Shown here: piece by piece, positions 43,648 through 53,022 of the stretch
Layout: every line of letters begins with the position of its first letter
Position numbering within the stretch: the stretch's first letter is position 1
NCBI GenBank assembly: GCA_963750965.1
Contig: CAVVSK010000012.1
Span: forward strand, 124,001 to 188,000
Source of the DNA: CANKHA01 sp963750965
Lineage (GTDB): Bacteria > Pseudomonadota > Alphaproteobacteria > Rhizobiales > Xanthobacteraceae
Reading direction: 5' to 3'
DNA: 64,000 bases
The notes under the pieces: generated by a model
Seen by the model: the letters and a program-made list of their open reading frames with translations, nothing else
Database searches by the model: none
What the model was told of the DNA's origin: nothing
Position numbers and translations under genes: made by a program

Positions 43648-44619
43648 ATGAACAAAACTTTCTGCAGGAATTCGCTCGTGGCATTCGGTCTCTTGATCGC
43701 CGCGAGCGCACCCAGCTATGCGCAGGTGAGCCGCCTGGAATTTGTTGTTCCGGGTGGTCCGGGAAGCGGCTTGGATCAGGCAGCGCGTGCATTCGAAGAA
43801 GCGCTCAAAACCGAGAAACTTGTAACCGGGACACAGGTTACTCACGTCGCAGGCGGCGGCGGAATGACTGCAATTTCTCAGTTTGTAACTTCTAAATCGG
43901 GCAACCCAAATGCTGTGCTGACAAACGGCGCCGGCAGCCTCGTGTTTCCGCTTGCTAACAAGAGCCCTGTCTCATTGCGCAGCGTCACGCCGTTGGCGCG
44001 CATCGCGGGTGAATATGAAGTTCTTGTTGTGCGGACGGAGTCCGAACTCAAAACGGTCGACGACTTGGTTGCGAAGTACAAGGCAAACCCGCCTTCCGTC
44101 CTTTGGGGCGCTGGTTCCCGCGGTGCTACTGACCACATCTTTTATGCAATGATTTCGAAGGCTGTGGGGGTCGACCCGAAAAAACTAAACTTTATACCTC
44201 ATACCAATACGGGGGAGATCGTTGCGGCTGTGCTTGGCGGCCACGTCGCGGTCGGAGCCGGTGGCTACCAAGATTTTCTACCGCAGATCGAGGCCGGTAA
44301 GATCCGGGTGATTGCGGTAGGCTCGCCCGAGCGCCTCAAAGGCATCGATGCTCCGACGCTAAAGGAGAAGGGCATTGATGTTGTAGTGACCAATTGGCGT
44401 GGCGTTTCTGCGCACCCGTCTCTTACCAAGGCCGACCTGGACAGGCTATCCGAGCTGTTTGACAAGATGGTCAAGAGCCCGACTTGGCAAAAGATGCTGG
44501 CCGATCGAGGCTGGGACGATCTTTACCTCAAGCGTGACGAATATGCTGCTTTCCAGCGGACCGAAGAGACGCGCCTCAAAGAGATTCTTCAGGATCTTGG
44601 AATGCTAGCCCAGCAATAA
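43648..44619 (+). CDS. tctC: Tripartite tricarboxylate transporter binding protein
   Basis: An exported Bug/TctC solute-binding protein of 323 residues from the ATG at 43648 (MNKTFCRN). Signal peptide ends near PSYAQ. Family marks are FVVPGGPGSGLDQAARAFEE, VTHVAGGGGMTAISQFV, GAGSRGATDHIFYAM and VLGGHVAVGAGGYQDFLPQI. It delivers a carboxylate to TctAB in the membrane. It leads a complete tctC-tctB-tctA set, separated by short gaps, and lies downstream of a LysR gene and two palindromes. Alternate in-frame starts at 43627 (GTG) and 43642 exist. Confidence 0.93.
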   Translation: MNKTFCRNSLVAFGLLIAASAPSYAQVSRLEFVVPGGPGSGLDQAARAFEEALKTEKLVTGTQVTHVAGGGGMTAISQFVTSKSGNPNAVLTNGAGSLVFPLANKSPVSLRSVTPLARIAGEYEVLVVRTESELKTVDDLVAKYKANPPSVLWGAGSRGATDHIFYAMISKAVGVDPKKLNFIPHTNTGEIVAAVLGGHVAVGAGGYQDFLPQIEAGKIRVIAVGSPERLKGIDAPTLKEKGIDVVVTNWRGVSAHPSLTKADLDRLSELFDKMVKSPTWQKMLADRGWDDLYLKRDEYAAFQRTEETRLKEILQDLGMLAQQ

Positions 44620-44638
44620 ATCCCAGGCAGGTCTCCAG

Positions 44639-45142
44639 ATGATGACGAGGAACAAGGGGGCGAGATTTGCTCCAACCAGTATTCAGATTCCGGAAGCTGC
44701 GCTCGGCGCTTTCGCGGTCCTGCTCGGCGTTTCCGTCGCGATCGCCGCATGGGGGTACCGGGAGGGCAGCACGTACGACAGTCTGGGTCCGAGCTTGTTT
44801 CCGCTTGTCATCGCGTCCGGTTTAATCGTTACAGGATTGGTGATCCTCCTGGGCGCCTTTGCCTCGGACACTTCCGCTGAGCCGGTTGAACAGGTTGACT
44901 GGATTGCAGTAGCGCTCATTGTTGTCGGCTTGATCGTGCCGATTGCGCTGATCGTTGCGCTTGGTTGGATTCCTGTCATTACAATCGTCTTTGCTCTCGG
45001 CGCCCGGGCTTTCGGCAGCCGACGCACGGCGGTGGATCTTGGGTTCGGGTTTCTTTTCGGCATCCTGACTTTCGCATTTTTCAACTACGCATTGGGCCTC
45101 CATCTCCCCAGCGGATGGATCATCAGCCGCTTGTTTGGTTGA
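44639..45142 (+). CDS. tctB: Tripartite tricarboxylate transporter small membrane subunit
   Basis: A 167-residue membrane protein with four hydrophobic segments (LGAFAVLLGVSVAIAAWGY, SLFPLVIASGLIVTGLVILL, VALIVVGLIVPIALIVALGW, LGFGFLFGILTFAFFNYALG). The second contains the family's LGPSLFPLVIA. TctB assembles with TctA; its sequence is weakly conserved, and identification rests on topology and position between tctC and tctA. Confidence 0.9.
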   Translation: MMTRNKGARFAPTSIQIPEAALGAFAVLLGVSVAIAAWGYREGSTYDSLGPSLFPLVIASGLIVTGLVILLGAFASDTSAEPVEQVDWIAVALIVVGLIVPIALIVALGWIPVITIVFALGARAFGSRRTAVDLGFGFLFGILTFAFFNYALGLHLPSGWIISRLFG

Positions 45143-45160
45143 ACATCGGAGGGTGCAGGA

Positions 45161-46654
45161 ATGGAAACCCTCAGCCTGCTTGCTCACGGATTTTCTGTAG
45201 CGCTCACGCCATTCAACCTGATGTGGGCAGCGATGGGCGTTACGCTCGGGACGGCTATCGGCGTTCTGCCTGGCATTGGCCCCGCAACCACCGTCGCTCT
45301 TCTCTTGCCGATGACCTTCGGCCTCGAACCCACGTCGGCCTTCATTATGTTCGCCGGCATTTATTACGGAGCACAGTATGGTGGCTCGACAGCAGCCATC
45401 TTGCTCAATACCCCGGGCGAAGCTGGCGCGATGATGACCACGCTCGACGGGAACGCGATGGCTCGAAAGGGTCGCGGCGCACAAGCTTTGGCCACCGCCG
45501 CTATTGGCTCATTCATCGCCGGAACGATTGGAACTGTCGGGCTCACCTTTGTTGCGCAGCCGATGGCCAACATCGCACTTCACCTGGGCCCCCCGGAATA
45601 TTGCGCTCTTATGGTGCTGGCGTTGACCAGCGTTTCTGCATTGTTCGGAACTTCGGTGCCGCGTGGCCTGCTGTCACTCTTTCTAGGTCTCCTGCTGGGT
45701 TCGGTGGGGCTTGAGCCGCTTTCTGGCGTCCCAAGATTTTCTTTCGGTATAATGGAACTGCTCGACGGCATTGACACCGTGATCGTGGCGGTAGCCCTGT
45801 TTGCTGTCGGCGAAACTTTGTATTCCGCCGCGCGCTTTCGTTTCGTCACCGAAGATATTTACGCTCTCAAGGGCTCGCTCTGGATGAGCAAGAGCGACTG
45901 GGCCAGGTCCTGGAAACCGTGGCTGCGTGGGACGGGAATAGGCTTTGCGATTGGCACACTGCCAGCCGGAGGTAGTGAAGTTCCTACTGTCCTGTCTTAT
46001 GTAACGGAAAAGAAATTATCCAAAAATCCCGAGGAGTTCGGCAAAGGGGCGATCGAGGGCGTGGCCGGACCTGAAGCAGCGAATAACGCATCCGCTGCCG
46101 CAGCTCTGAGTCCGCTGCTGGCGCTTGGGCTTCCGACATCGGCCACTGCGGCCATCATGCTCGCTGCGTTTCAGCAATATGGCCTTCGCCCGGGGCCGTT
46201 GTTGTTTCAAACGAAGCCCGACCTCATATGGGGAATGATTGCAAGTCTTTACATCGGGAACGCGCTGCTGCTGATCCTCAATCTTCCTCTTATTGGGATT
46301 TGGGTGCGCCTTCTGACAATTCCGCGACCTTGGCTGTTCGCGGGGATTTTGTGTTTCTCAATTCTTGGCGCGTATACCCTCAACACCAACGTTGCCGACC
46401 TGGCAATTCTCCTGGTTATCGGTCTTGCCGGTTTTGCCATGCGACTGCTCAACGTGCCGCTCGTGCCATGCTTGATCGGTCTCATTCTTGGTCCCTTGCT
46501 TGAAACACAAATGCGCCGCTCGCTGATGGCAAGCTTGGGCGACCCCAGCATTTTCGTAACTCGCCCGATTTCCTTAGGCCTTCTACTTATCGCGGCCGCG
46601 GTCATCCTCGTGCCGCTCCTGATGCGGGCGCGCCGGGCAATGGCAACCAAATAA
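45161..46654 (+). CDS. tctA: Tripartite tricarboxylate transporter large membrane subunit
   Basis: A 497-residue polytopic membrane protein with about ten to twelve segments. Two family motifs are clear: GVLPGIGPATTVALLLPMTF near the N-terminus and TLPAGGSEVPTVLSYVTEKK in the middle, the pair of glycine-rich loops thought to line the substrate path. GGSTAAILLNTPGEAG is also typical. It is the ion-coupled channel subunit and completes the tctCBA operon. Confidence 0.95.
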   Translation: METLSLLAHGFSVALTPFNLMWAAMGVTLGTAIGVLPGIGPATTVALLLPMTFGLEPTSAFIMFAGIYYGAQYGGSTAAILLNTPGEAGAMMTTLDGNAMARKGRGAQALATAAIGSFIAGTIGTVGLTFVAQPMANIALHLGPPEYCALMVLALTSVSALFGTSVPRGLLSLFLGLLLGSVGLEPLSGVPRFSFGIMELLDGIDTVIVAVALFAVGETLYSAARFRFVTEDIYALKGSLWMSKSDWARSWKPWLRGTGIGFAIGTLPAGGSEVPTVLSYVTEKKLSKNPEEFGKGAIEGVAGPEAANNASAAAALSPLLALGLPTSATAAIMLAAFQQYGLRPGPLLFQTKPDLIWGMIASLYIGNALLLILNLPLIGIWVRLLTIPRPWLFAGILCFSILGAYTLNTNVADLAILLVIGLAGFAMRLLNVPLVPCLIGLILGPLLETQMRRSLMASLGDPSIFVTRPISLGLLLIAAAVILVPLLMRARRAMATK

Positions 46655-46721
46655 TCCTACTTGTCCCTCACCAGCATACGCTTGAGCAAACCAAACTTTT
46701 CTTCCGTTTCGGAGTTCACCC

Positions 46722-47531
46722 TTGCCCAAAGAACTAGGATTAAAGGCGAAAATCAGCGCCGGGAAGCCACTGATTGGATCCTACGTCACGTTCCCATCGC
46801 CCGAAGTAGTCGAGTTATTTGCCCACGCGGGCATGGATTACGTCATCATCGATATGCAGCATTCGTCGCCAGATTGGCAGACGCTGGCGCACATGCTGCG
46901 GGCGGCGGATGCCGGCGGTACGTCGCCAGTCGTGCGTCTGCATACGCACGAGCCGAGCGTCATCCTGAAAACTCTCGAACTAGGCGCGGAAGGGATTTCG
47001 TTGCCGGGCGTGACTAGCGGGGCAAATATTCGTGCCGCCGCCGACGCCATCTATTATGAACCGCTCGGCCGTCGCGGCGCCTGCGGCCACACGCGGGTCG
47101 GCGGCTACAATTCACGCCGCTCCGACTTTCCCGAGCACGTGCGGCAGCAGAATGAGAGGGTCTGTATCTGGGCGATCGTCGAGCACCCGGATGCGATCGG
47201 TAAGGTTGGCGAGATCGCCGCGGTGCGTCCTGGCGCCGACGTGATCGGCGTTGGACGCGGTGATTTGTCGACCGCATTGGGACTGGCGGGGCAGGTCAAC
47301 CACCCCGACGTCATTGCGGCCAATGAAGCAGTCATCAAAGAGGTGGAAAAAAAGTCGGGTGGACAGTGTGCGTCGTCAACGATGATCCAGCGGACAGAGG
47401 ACATCGGGCCGTGGTTCGAACGCGGGTGCCGGCTCTTCACCTACGCGGCCGACGCTATCCTGCTGATGGATGCCGCCCGAGGGGCTGTCGATGCGTTTCG
47501 GTCGACCTTATCAGCGGATAAAAGCAGCTAG
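46722..47531 (+). CDS. HpcH/HpaI-family aldolase
   Basis: A 269-residue class II (metal-dependent) pyruvate aldolase or citrate-lyase-like enzyme. Marks are SYVTFPSPEVVELFAHAGMD, YVIIDMQHSS (usual form DxEHS, here DMQHS), PVVRLHTHEP, GISLPGVTSG (PxVxSA-like) and DVIGVGRGDLSTALG. The family splits 4-hydroxy-2-oxo acids to pyruvate plus aldehyde. Glu-to-Gln in the D-x-E-H motif is a notable change. The TTG at 46722 is used because family sequence begins directly there. It follows tctA closely and probably works on the imported substrate or a derivative. Confidence 0.85.
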   Translation: MPKELGLKAKISAGKPLIGSYVTFPSPEVVELFAHAGMDYVIIDMQHSSPDWQTLAHMLRAADAGGTSPVVRLHTHEPSVILKTLELGAEGISLPGVTSGANIRAAADAIYYEPLGRRGACGHTRVGGYNSRRSDFPEHVRQQNERVCIWAIVEHPDAIGKVGEIAAVRPGADVIGVGRGDLSTALGLAGQVNHPDVIAANEAVIKEVEKKSGGQCASSTMIQRTEDIGPWFERGCRLFTYAADAILLMDAARGAVDAFRSTLSADKSS

Positions 47532-47883
47532 GACCGGTCGTCCACGGCTTCGGCCACACCGTCTCGCCGCTTCGGACTGATTAGGGGCCATCGACAGGAT
47601 TTGCCCAGCGCTGTTCCAGCCGCGCAAATTAAATTGCTACCGATAGTTAACACCAGGCTCCGCTGATCTCATCAACTTTTCAATTCTCGTTGCCGATCAA
47701 GGATGCCGGACGCTTTGTCCATCCAATACAGACGGCGCTTCTCCCTCCCGTCGTATCTTGTGGCGTCAGTCCTCCGCTCAGCCGGGCCGCCCCCGAGGCG
47801 GTTTACTATCTGTTGACGTCTCCGCCCCCAGTCTTCCAAACGCAAAAAAAGTGGTTGTCCACACTAGCGTTGGGGGGATTAAA
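47532..47883. other. Intergenic region, 352 bases
   Basis: Sequence between the aldolase stop and the next gene. No credible gene, RNA or strong palindrome is seen. It probably contains the promoter of the following exported-protein gene. Confidence 0.4.
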
Positions 47884-48756
47884 ATGACGAACGATCGGTA
47901 CAGCAGGCGCTTGCCAGGGGCGTTAAATGCCTTTGCCTATCCTGCCATGGCTCTGCTTTTTCTTCTTTCATTGGATTTCTCGTCGGACGGAGCTTCGGCT
48001 CAGAACCGACGAGGGGGTTATAGGGACCAACCGTCTACACCGGCACGGACACCGGTAGCGGTATCGGTCACACCAGCACCGGTGGCGGCGGTGGCGGTGT
48101 CGGCCCCGCAAGCTGAAGCGCCCAAACAGATCAAGTCGCCCCCAATTGATCCCAATTCGCCCTTTGGCGGCGCACTCGCCACGTGTGACAAGGGTGTCAG
48201 CGAAGAAGAGGTCCAATTTGGACTGCCCGGCATGAAGGGCGAGGTAAAGCTTGATCGCTGCTACCGCGGCCGCAAGCAACTGGTTTGCCGCTTCGATGCC
48301 GTCCTCGCTGAAGGAAAGTCGCTGACGGACGAATTCACCCGCATCGTCGAACAGCGTTATCCCGACGTCAACAATCTGGAAGAAATCTGCAAGATCGACT
48401 TCGACGCGCTGGTCAAAGATTCCGGCGAAACTGCTGCATTTGGGAAGCGCTTTGCTGCCGAGCGATCCGAGTACGACGCGCGTGCCGCCTGCGCGAACAA
48501 AGTAAAACAATCAATACAGGATGTGACTTTGCCTGATCTGGTTCAGGCGCCGGAAGTGATCAAGTCTCTGATCGATGCCGTTGAACAAGAGATAAACAGG
48601 GTTTCTGTTGTGCAAGAGCAGGTCTCTGGGTTGGCAGCAAAGATAGATGCTTCTCAAAGATCGATTGCGGTACTTCAGAAGATTCACCGCGCGATGTGTT
48701 TGAAAAGCAAGCCTGATGTCGAAGTCGATCGGGGTCGCGTCAGCTCCAACATGTGA
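47884..48756 (+). CDS. Exported protein of unknown function with C-terminal coiled coil
   Basis: A 290-residue protein from the ATG at 47884. The N-terminus has a basic stretch then FAYPAMALLFLLSLDF and a likely cleavage site SAQ. A Pro/Ala/Val-rich linker follows (to about residue 80). The rest contains six cysteines (ATCDKG, DRCYRG, LVCRFD, EICKID, ARAACANK, AMCLKS) and ends in heptad-like helices (VEQEINRVSVVQEQVSGLAA). I do not recognise the family. It lies directly before a flavin amine oxidase gene. Confidence 0.65.
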   Translation: MTNDRYSRRLPGALNAFAYPAMALLFLLSLDFSSDGASAQNRRGGYRDQPSTPARTPVAVSVTPAPVAAVAVSAPQAEAPKQIKSPPIDPNSPFGGALATCDKGVSEEEVQFGLPGMKGEVKLDRCYRGRKQLVCRFDAVLAEGKSLTDEFTRIVEQRYPDVNNLEEICKIDFDALVKDSGETAAFGKRFAAERSEYDARAACANKVKQSIQDVTLPDLVQAPEVIKSLIDAVEQEINRVSVVQEQVSGLAAKIDASQRSIAVLQKIHRAMCLKSKPDVEVDRGRVSSNM

Positions 48757-48765
48757 TGCATTCCG

Positions 48766-50169
48766 ATGGGGGGCGTAACCCGGCGACTGTTTTTGGCTGG
48801 GCTTGGTTCGGCGGTCGCAGCTCCGCGAATCGCGAAGTCGGCAACTAACCCCGACTTCGACGTGATCATCATCGGCGCCGGCGCAGCTGGAATAGCGGCT
48901 GCCCGGCGCCTTGCACGCTCCGGAAAAACCTTTGCCGTTTTTGAGGCCAGCGACCGCTTGGGCGGTCGATGCTTCACTGACACACGCACCTTCGGTCACC
49001 CTTATGATCAAGGGGCTTACTCGCTGCACGAAACAAATTCGTTTCCTGTTGCCGAGCTCGCTGCCAAGGCGGGCCTCGAGATCCATAAGACGCCCGCACT
49101 CACGCAATTTCGTACCCGGATGAAGCACAAGTCCGACGCGAAATTCCGTTCCGCTCGCGAATATGAAACGGAGGAATTCTACGTCAATCTCGCGCGATGC
49201 GACCGTGAAATTCTAAAGGCGAGCCTTTTGGACGCGGACATCTCATGTGCGCAGGCAATCCCTAAAGACATCGGCGGCTGGCGATCGACCATGGACTTTA
49301 TGCTCGGGCAGTTCGCTTTCGGCAGCGATCTGACCGACATGTCTGTGAAGGAATACGTCTCTTCCAACAGGCCTGAACAATCCGTTCGGATTCGGCAGGG
49401 ACTCGGCACCTTATTCGGACGGCTTGCACATAAATCCCCGATTCAGTTTTTTAGTCCCGTCTCGCGCGTAGAATGGGGATCCCAGGTGGTCACGGTAGAA
49501 ATGCGAGGTCAGCGAATGACCGCGCATGCCGTAATTATAACGGCTTCGACGGGAGTGCTGGCCTCCGACAAGATCAACTTTACACCTTCTCTGCCGGTAA
49601 AATACGCCGAGGCGATCAACAAACTTAAGCTTGGCAGTTGCGACCGTGTGGCGATCGAATTGGCTGATAACCAGTTGGGCCTGCCGATGGACGAGGTTCT
49701 GTTTGAGAAAGCGGCGGGGCGCCTTACCGCAGCAGGCCACACCAACTTCATGGGTTCTCGACTTTGCTACGTTCAACTAGGCGGAAAGCCTTGCGCCGAG
49801 CTGGCCGACGAGGGCGAAACGGCACAAACGAAGTTTGCGGTTGATTGGCTTGTTGATCAGTTTGGCTCGGGAATAAGAAAGTCGATCAAGCGAACGCATG
49901 CGACACGTTGGAACAAGCAGCCATGGACGCTGGGCGCTTTTTCCTCTGCATCGCCTGGAGGACGGGCGGCTCGGAAAGTCTTATCTCAGCCATTGAGCGA
50001 TCGGATCTGGTTCGCGGGAGAAGCTGTACACGAGTCCCTTTGGGGCACCGTGGCTGGCGCCTGGGAGACCGGGGAACGCGCGGCAAATGCTGTGCTCGAG
50101 TTTGGCTCGTCTCCACAGGGTGAATTCGCGTATGCCCGCAGCAGGCAGGCGCCGATGGCTGCGCGCTAA
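48766..50169 (+). CDS. FAD-dependent amine oxidase, Tat-exported
   Basis: A 467-residue flavoprotein. A Tat-type signal TRRLFLAGLGSAVAAP comes first, then the FAD-binding DVIIIGAGAAGIAAARRLA, the GG motif EASDRLGGRCFTD and, near the C-terminus, RIWFAGEAVHESLWGTVAGA, all typical of flavin monoamine oxidases. These oxidise amines to imines with release of peroxide. Export through Tat would carry the folded holoenzyme to the periplasm. The start is 9 bases after the preceding stop, so the two genes are probably co-transcribed. The substrate is unknown. Confidence 0.9.
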   Translation: MGGVTRRLFLAGLGSAVAAPRIAKSATNPDFDVIIIGAGAAGIAAARRLARSGKTFAVFEASDRLGGRCFTDTRTFGHPYDQGAYSLHETNSFPVAELAAKAGLEIHKTPALTQFRTRMKHKSDAKFRSAREYETEEFYVNLARCDREILKASLLDADISCAQAIPKDIGGWRSTMDFMLGQFAFGSDLTDMSVKEYVSSNRPEQSVRIRQGLGTLFGRLAHKSPIQFFSPVSRVEWGSQVVTVEMRGQRMTAHAVIITASTGVLASDKINFTPSLPVKYAEAINKLKLGSCDRVAIELADNQLGLPMDEVLFEKAAGRLTAAGHTNFMGSRLCYVQLGGKPCAELADEGETAQTKFAVDWLVDQFGSGIRKSIKRTHATRWNKQPWTLGAFSSASPGGRAARKVLSQPLSDRIWFAGEAVHESLWGTVAGAWETGERAANAVLEFGSSPQGEFAYARSRQAPMAAR

Positions 50170-50322
50170 AGCCGCGCCCAGGCCAATTGCGCCATAACAG
50201 CGAGTTGCCCGGCATTCCCCACGTAATGGCTTGATGCCATCTGCGACCATGCCGTTGAATATAGGATCCGGCCGCCGCTTTTCGGGCCTAAGTGGCAGAA
50301 CGACGCTGCTAGGGCAATATAC

Positions 50323-50631
50323 CTACCTTGAAGCGCCGTCAGACACACCGCTTTTGCGAGTGCTGCGAGCCTTGTCACGGCGAACAACGGTCCGGTGCCG
50401 CGCAACCGGGGCGGCTGCATAGCCGGACCCCCATGGCGCAGCGTAGGGATTCGCGGCCGGCCCATAGAGGGCTTCCTGGTGGAATATGCGGCAGCTGGTC
50501 GCCTGCACCGCTTGGGTCGGCAGGCCAGGATCACAGCCAATGGTGCCACCTCCCGATCTTTGCGCCGAGGCCGAGGGAGCCGAGGTTGCCAGTGCGAGCA
50601 TGGCAGCGGCCAACGTCATTGCGATTCTCAT
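50323..50631 (-). CDS. Small exported protein
   Basis: A 102-residue protein from ATG 50631 (MRIAMTLAAAMLALATSAPS then ASAQ, a clear signal peptide). The mature part has two cysteines (TIGCDPG, ATSCRIFH), a Tyr/Pro/Ala stretch (EALYGPAANPYAAPWGSGYA) and a basic Arg-rich tail. No family is recognised. It is convergent with the amine oxidase gene. Confidence 0.55.
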   Translation of the reverse strand: MRIAMTLAAAMLALATSAPSASAQRSGGGTIGCDPGLPTQAVQATSCRIFHQEALYGPAANPYAAPWGSGYAAAPVARHRTVVRRDKARSTRKSGVSDGASR

Positions 50632-50655
50632 GTTGATCACTCCTTGATGACCCAT

Positions 50656-50976
50656 CGTCTTGCTCCGATGCCCGCCGAACGGCAGACGTGTCGATTCGCC
50701 GTGAATTCAACAAGCGGCGCCGTACAATGCCGCGTATTGACGGTGCGGACCTGGTCTTAGCGTATCATCGGCGCCGCGATTGTCCGGCGATGCAAAAACG
50801 TATCTATTGGACCTTGGGGCCGTCAGTATATTCCAACGATCGGTTGTAACGTCCGCGTTACCGGCGCGTTTCGCAATCCTGCGATCTCAGCCGCGATTGC
50901 TAGCAGACGTGAACGGGCGCACCACGATTGCAATGCGACGGGACCAAGACGTTCCGTGAGATTGGAAAAAGATAAA
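50656..50976. other. Intergenic region, 321 bases
   Basis: Between a small exported-protein gene and tRNA-Leu. No gene, repeat or strong hairpin recognised. It is adjacent to the 3' end of the tRNA, a common integration point, but no integrase or duplicated tRNA end is seen. Confidence 0.4.
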
Positions 50977-51061
50977 TGGTGCCCAGGAAAGGACTCGAAC
51001 CTTCACGGCTTGCACCACTGGTACCTGAAACCAGCGCGTCTACCAATTCCGCCACCTGGGC
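50977..51061 (-). tRNA. tRNA-Leu (anticodon CAG)
   Basis: 85 bases on the minus strand: acceptor GCCCAGG/CCTGGGC, D arm with GGTAGACGC, anticodon stem CTGGT/ACCAG with loop TTCAGGT, and a long variable arm (TGGTGCAAGCCGTG), typical of class II tRNA-Leu. The T arm contains GGTTCGAGTCC. CCA is encoded. Reads CUG codons. Confidence 0.97.
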
Positions 51062-51180
51062 CCGGACTTTAGGTACGGAGCCGCTTCCGCCTTGTCAAAT
51101 GGCGCTTGTGACGGCCCTTAACAGCCCGTCGCCGATCCTGTATTGACGCCGCATCCCACCCGCCAACCGGCAGCATCGCC

Positions 51181-52155
51181 ATGTTTCGACAGTTCGACGT
51201 GAATAGGCTCGTGACCGTCTTCGGCGGTTCGGGCTTTGTCGGGCGCCACCTTGTCCGTGCCTTATGCAAGCGCGGCTACCGCATCCGGGTCGCCGTGCGC
51301 CGCCCGGACCTCATCGGCCATCTGCAGCCGCTAGGACGGGTCGGGCAAATCCATGGGGTACAGGCCAATCTGCGCCATGCCGGCTCAGTGGAGGCCGTCC
51401 TGCGCGACGTCGACGCCGTGGTCAATCTCGTCGGCATCATGCACGAGAGCGGGCATCAGCGATTCATGGAGGTGCAAGCGCTTGGCGCGGAGCGTGTCGC
51501 GCTCGCCGCCGCGAAGCTCGGCATTCCGCTCGTGCACATGTCCGCGCTCGGCGTCGATGCGAACTCCGCCTCGCGCTATGCCCAGGCCAAAGCGGAGGGC
51601 GAACGGCTGGTGCTCGCCGCCAAGCCGGACGCCGTGATCATGCGGCCCTCGATCATCTTTGGCCCCGAGGATAGTTTCTTCAACCGCTTCGCATCCATGG
51701 CACGCATCTCGCCGGCCTTGCCGCTGATCGGCGGCGGCGCGACGCGCTTCCAGCCGGTATTTGCCGGCGATGTCGCGCGAGCCTTTGCCGACGCGGTGAG
51801 TGGCAAGGCCAAGCCCGGTACAATCTACGAACTGGGCGGGCCGGAGGTCCGCAGCTTCAAGGAACTCATGCGATCGATGCTCGGCATCATCGAGCGCAAG
51901 CGCCTGCTGGTGCCGATCCCCTTCCCGATCGCCAAGCTGCAAGCCGCCTTCCTCGGCCTCTTGCCGAACCCTCCGCTGACCACCGACCAGGTCGAATTGC
52001 TCAAGACCGACACCGTTGTGTCGGAAGCGGCTATCCGCGAGCGCCGCACGCTGGAAGGCCTGGGCATCAAGCCGACGCTTATGGAAGCGGTGTTGCCGTC
52101 CTACCTCTGGCGCTATCGCAAGGCCGGCCAGTTCAGCAACGGCTTCGCCTCATAG
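51181..52155 (+). CDS. Complex I NDUFA9-subunit-like NAD(P)-binding protein
   Basis: A 324-residue atypical short-chain dehydrogenase. The Rossmann motif VTVFGGSGFVGRHLVRALCK and RVAVRRPD indicate NAD(P) binding; VNLVGIMHESGHQRF, HMSALGVD, YAQAKAEGE and MRPSIIFGPEDSFFNRF follow. This is the pattern of the NDUFA9-like proteins of alphaproteobacteria, related to the mitochondrial complex I accessory subunit. A catalytic YxxxK is replaced by YAQAK, which is close to active form. Whether it associates with complex I in this bacterium is not shown by the sequence. Confidence 0.9.
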   Translation: MFRQFDVNRLVTVFGGSGFVGRHLVRALCKRGYRIRVAVRRPDLIGHLQPLGRVGQIHGVQANLRHAGSVEAVLRDVDAVVNLVGIMHESGHQRFMEVQALGAERVALAAAKLGIPLVHMSALGVDANSASRYAQAKAEGERLVLAAKPDAVIMRPSIIFGPEDSFFNRFASMARISPALPLIGGGATRFQPVFAGDVARAFADAVSGKAKPGTIYELGGPEVRSFKELMRSMLGIIERKRLLVPIPFPIAKLQAAFLGLLPNPPLTTDQVELLKTDTVVSEAAIRERRTLEGLGIKPTLMEAVLPSYLWRYRKAGQFSNGFAS

Positions 52156-52215
52156 CGCCCGGCTTCCGAAGTTCGTGAACCATCACGGCATATGGATTTC
52201 GGAAGCAACGGGGCA

Positions 52216-53022
52216 CTAATACCCGAGCGACAGCGCGGCCAATCCCAACGCCCCGACGATGATCCGCCACCAGGCGAAGACCGCGAAGCTGTGGCGCGAG
52301 ACATAGTCGAGGAAGGTCTTCACAACGATCCAGCCGCAGATGAAGGATGCGATGAATCCCACGACCACGATCAGCCAGTTGCCGCCCGCCATATCCGCGC
52401 GGCTCTTGTAGAGCTCGAGCGCAAAGGCGCCAACCATGGTCGGCATCGCGAGCCAGAACGAGAACTCCGCCGCAGAACGGCGGTCCGCGCCAAACAGCAT
52501 GGCTCCGAGGATGGTGGCGCCCGCGCGGGAGACGCCGGGCACCATCGACAGCACCTGCACAAGGCCAATGCCGAAATACATCGGAAGCGTGAACTGCTGC
52601 GCGTCGTGATAGCGCGCGTTCAGGCTCATGCGATCGACCCAGAGCAGCACGAAGCCGCCCAGCACCAACATGACGCAGACGATCCAGACGTTAAACAGCA
52701 CTTCCTTGATGAAGGAATGCGCCAACGCGCCGACGATGGCCGCAGGCAGGAAGGCGAGCAGCACGCCGACAATGAACCGCCGTCCCTGGGGGTTGCTGAA
52801 AAACCCGGTCGCGAGCTTCCATAGCCGCGTGAAGTAGATCGAGAGCAGCGCCAGGATGGCGCCGAGCTGGATAAGCACCGTGAAGGACTTGCCGAAGGCG
52901 TCGTCGTCGAAACCGAAAAAATGTTCCATCAGCAGCAGATGTCCGGTGGACGAGACCGGCAGAAACTCGGTCAGGCCCTCGACGATGCCGAGGGAGGCCG
53001 CCTTCAGAAGGTCGAAAAGCAT
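52216..53022 (-). CDS. uppP: Undecaprenyl-diphosphatase
   Basis: A 268-residue integral membrane phosphatase (BacA family) that recycles undecaprenyl pyrophosphate for peptidoglycan and other envelope polymers. Two active-site regions are clear: EGLTEFLPVSSTGHLLLMEH near the N-terminus and SMVPGVSRAGATILGAMLFG later. About eight membrane segments are present. The start is ATG 53022 (MLFDLLKAAS); an upstream in-frame extension lacks family similarity. Monocistronic, next to the NDUFA9-like gene (convergent). Confidence 0.94.
   Translation of the reverse strand: MLFDLLKAASLGIVEGLTEFLPVSSTGHLLLMEHFFGFDDDAFGKSFTVLIQLGAILALLSIYFTRLWKLATGFFSNPQGRRFIVGVLLAFLPAAIVGALAHSFIKEVLFNVWIVCVMLVLGGFVLLWVDRMSLNARYHDAQQFTLPMYFGIGLVQVLSMVPGVSRAGATILGAMLFGADRRSAAEFSFWLAMPTMVGAFALELYKSRADMAGGNWLIVVVGFIASFICGWIVVKTFLDYVSRHSFAVFAWWRIIVGALGLAALSLGY

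Noticed and set aside
32000..50976. Genomic island inserted at tRNA-Leu
   Set aside because: The 3' end of the tRNA faces the accessory-rich region, but no integrase, no second copy of the tRNA end and no sharp composition boundary were found.
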